From contig JAAVEO010000001.1 of assembly GCA_014801225.1 (NCBI GenBank), forward strand, positions 1 to 64,000: a stretch of 64,000 bases of DNA, in the 5' to 3' direction. The translations under genes were made by a program, and so were the position numbers. The DNA comes from Bacteroides sp. (lineage in GTDB: Bacteria; Bacteroidota; Bacteroidia; Bacteroidales; Muribaculaceae). Shown here one piece after another: positions 63,118 to 64,000 of the stretch (the first letter of the stretch is position 1; the number at the start of each line of letters is the position of its first letter). The notes below the pieces were generated by a model, which saw only the letters and a list, made by a program, of their open reading frames with translations, searched no databases and was not told the DNA's origin.

Positions 63118-64000
63118 ATGAACAGACTGACATTTCTTTCCACATTGCTGATAGCCGCTTCCACTACCGCAGGAGCTCAGACCGTGAGTCTGGATTCCTG
63201 CCGGAATATGGCTATCCGCAACAATAAGAACATCAGGATAGCCGAAAAGAATATCGAAGCCGCCCGCCATGAGAAGAAGGCGGCTTTCTCGGCTTATCTT
63301 CCCGGGATTGACTTTACCGGAGGATATATGTATAATCAGCAACAGATAGAACTTCTTGCGGAAGATGCCAAACTTCCGACAATGTCGTTTGATCCGGCTA
63401 CCCAAAGTTTTAAATATAATCTTCTGACATCGCCCGATGGTACTCCAATCAAGGATCCGGCCACCGGCAGTCTTATCCCGACAGAAGTGGCCGTAATCCC
63501 TAAAGAAGCGATGGAATTCGACACTCATCAAGTGTGGGGCGGAGCCTTCACTCTTACTCAGCCTATATATATGGGAGGGCAGATACGGGCGCTCAACAAT
63601 ATCACGAAATACGCAGAGAAACTCGCTGTGGCAGCCCGCAACAGTGCTGTGCAGGATGTGGTCTTCGCAGTGGATGAAGCCTATTGGATGGTGGTATCAC
63701 TCAAGGAGAAGAAACGCCTTGCAGACAGTTTCGTCACCCTTGTAGATACGCTCCGCTATAATGTGCAAGCTATGCTTGATGAGGGAGTGGCCACACGAAG
63801 CGACCTTCTTACTGTGGAAGTAAAGCTCAACGAAGCTCAAATCGCACAAACAAAAGTAGACAATGGTCTGACCCTTTCAAGAATGAATCTTGCTCAAGTA
63901 TGCGGGCTCCCCTCCAACACTGTGATGGAACTCCAGGATGAGGCTTTGCGTAACGCCTCCACGCTCACAATGCCGGGAGCCGACAATCTGGCTGATGTAT
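63118..64000 (+). CDS. TolC-family outer membrane efflux protein, N-terminal part
   Basis: An open frame runs from ATG 63118 to the end of the window (at least 294 codons) and continues beyond it. It begins with a signal peptide (MNRLTFLSTLLIAASTTAGA, then Q) and then VSLDSCRNMAIRNNKNIRIA, the usual start of TolC-family channels, followed by YLPGIDFTGGY, LTQPIYMGGQIRA and a long helical stretch (VKLNEAQIAQTK near 240). Such proteins form trimeric outer-membrane exits for RND, ABC or MFS pumps. The pump genes would be expected downstream, outside the window. Its membership is sure; the partner is not visible. Confidence 0.9.
   Translation, partial: MNRLTFLSTLLIAASTTAGAQTVSLDSCRNMAIRNNKNIRIAEKNIEAARHEKKAAFSAYLPGIDFTGGYMYNQQQIELLAEDAKLPTMSFDPATQSFKYNLLTSPDGTPIKDPATGSLIPTEVAVIPKEAMEFDTHQVWGGAFTLTQPIYMGGQIRALNNITKYAEKLAVAARNSAVQDVVFAVDEAYWMVVSLKEKKRLADSFVTLVDTLRYNVQAMLDEGVATRSDLLTVEVKLNEAQIAQTKVDNGLTLSRMNLAQVCGLPSNTVMELQDEALRNASTLTMPGADNLADV

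Overview
The window is chromosomal DNA of a Bacteroidota bacterium, almost certainly order Bacteroidales. The evidence is a SusC/RagA-type TonB-linked porin, DUF4836 and DUF4919 proteins, secreted proteins with T9SS-like C-terminal domains, a PorZ-like protein, and many promoters of the Bacteroidetes form TTG-N19/20-TAnnTTTG in place of sigma70 -35/-10 boxes. The mix of gut-type genes would fit Muribaculaceae, but family level is inference. No phage, transposase, CRISPR array or rRNA was seen. One tRNA (Pro, anticodon TGG) is present.

Layout. 1-381: 3' end of a DUF4143-type ATPase gene. 573-7549: an acyl-/acetyltransferase gene and a nonulosonic acid (sialic/legionaminic-like) activation cluster on the + strand (LegB-like dehydratase, ATP-grasp enzyme, NeuB-type synthase, NeuC-type epimerase, CMP-sugar synthetase), ending in a 50-bp tail-to-tail overlap with a membrane acyltransferase. 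7550-8298: a gene-free gap with a consensus promoter and a strong terminator, a candidate small RNA. 8299-13637: MATE transporter, GH3-family ligase, outer-membrane phospholipase A, membrane glycosyltransferase. 13817-20358: a complete glycerol operon glpABCKF. 20491-30040 (- strand): mrp, trmB, BspA-like LRR protein, PorZ-like protein, rdgB, leuS. 30295-32607: MFS transporter, a self-contained transcription unit for a 62-residue basic membrane protein, an 80-bp palindromic element and tRNA-Pro. 32670-45942 (- strand): GH13 amylase-like protein, DUF695, Smr/DUF2027, PhoH, SufB, a SusC-like porin without SusD, an FtsX-type ABC transporter and a DUF4836 lipoprotein. 46255-55539: aspartate aminotransferase, three large secreted proteins, a drug/metabolite transporter, a 50-bp degenerate copy of part of the aminotransferase gene and a purine-only repeat. 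55540-56259: a hairpin-rich gap with a terminator. 56260-64000: rel (ppGpp), PgpH-like c-di-AMP phosphodiesterase, two Bacteroidales proteins of unknown function, a SlyD-like isomerase and the start of a TolC-family gene.

How the genes fit together. The nonulosonic acid genes would make a CMP-activated nine-carbon sugar for surface glycans. The cluster has no aminotransferase, so its end product is open. The glp operon would import glycerol, phosphorylate it and oxidise it with a three-subunit membrane-associated dehydrogenase. PorZ and the CTD-bearing proteins point to type IX secretion. rel and the HD phosphodiesterase put two nucleotide second-messenger enzymes side by side.

The most notable unexplained items are two candidate structured RNAs (about 7849-8158 and 55774-56152), the small basic membrane protein gene at 31750-31938, the palindrome at 32096-32175, the aspC fragment at 49351-49400, and the orphan arrangements of sufB and the SusC-like porin. 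No clearly new multi-gene system was found. The nearest candidates are the atypical nonulosonic acid cluster and the ABC transporter/SusC-like/DUF4836 block.
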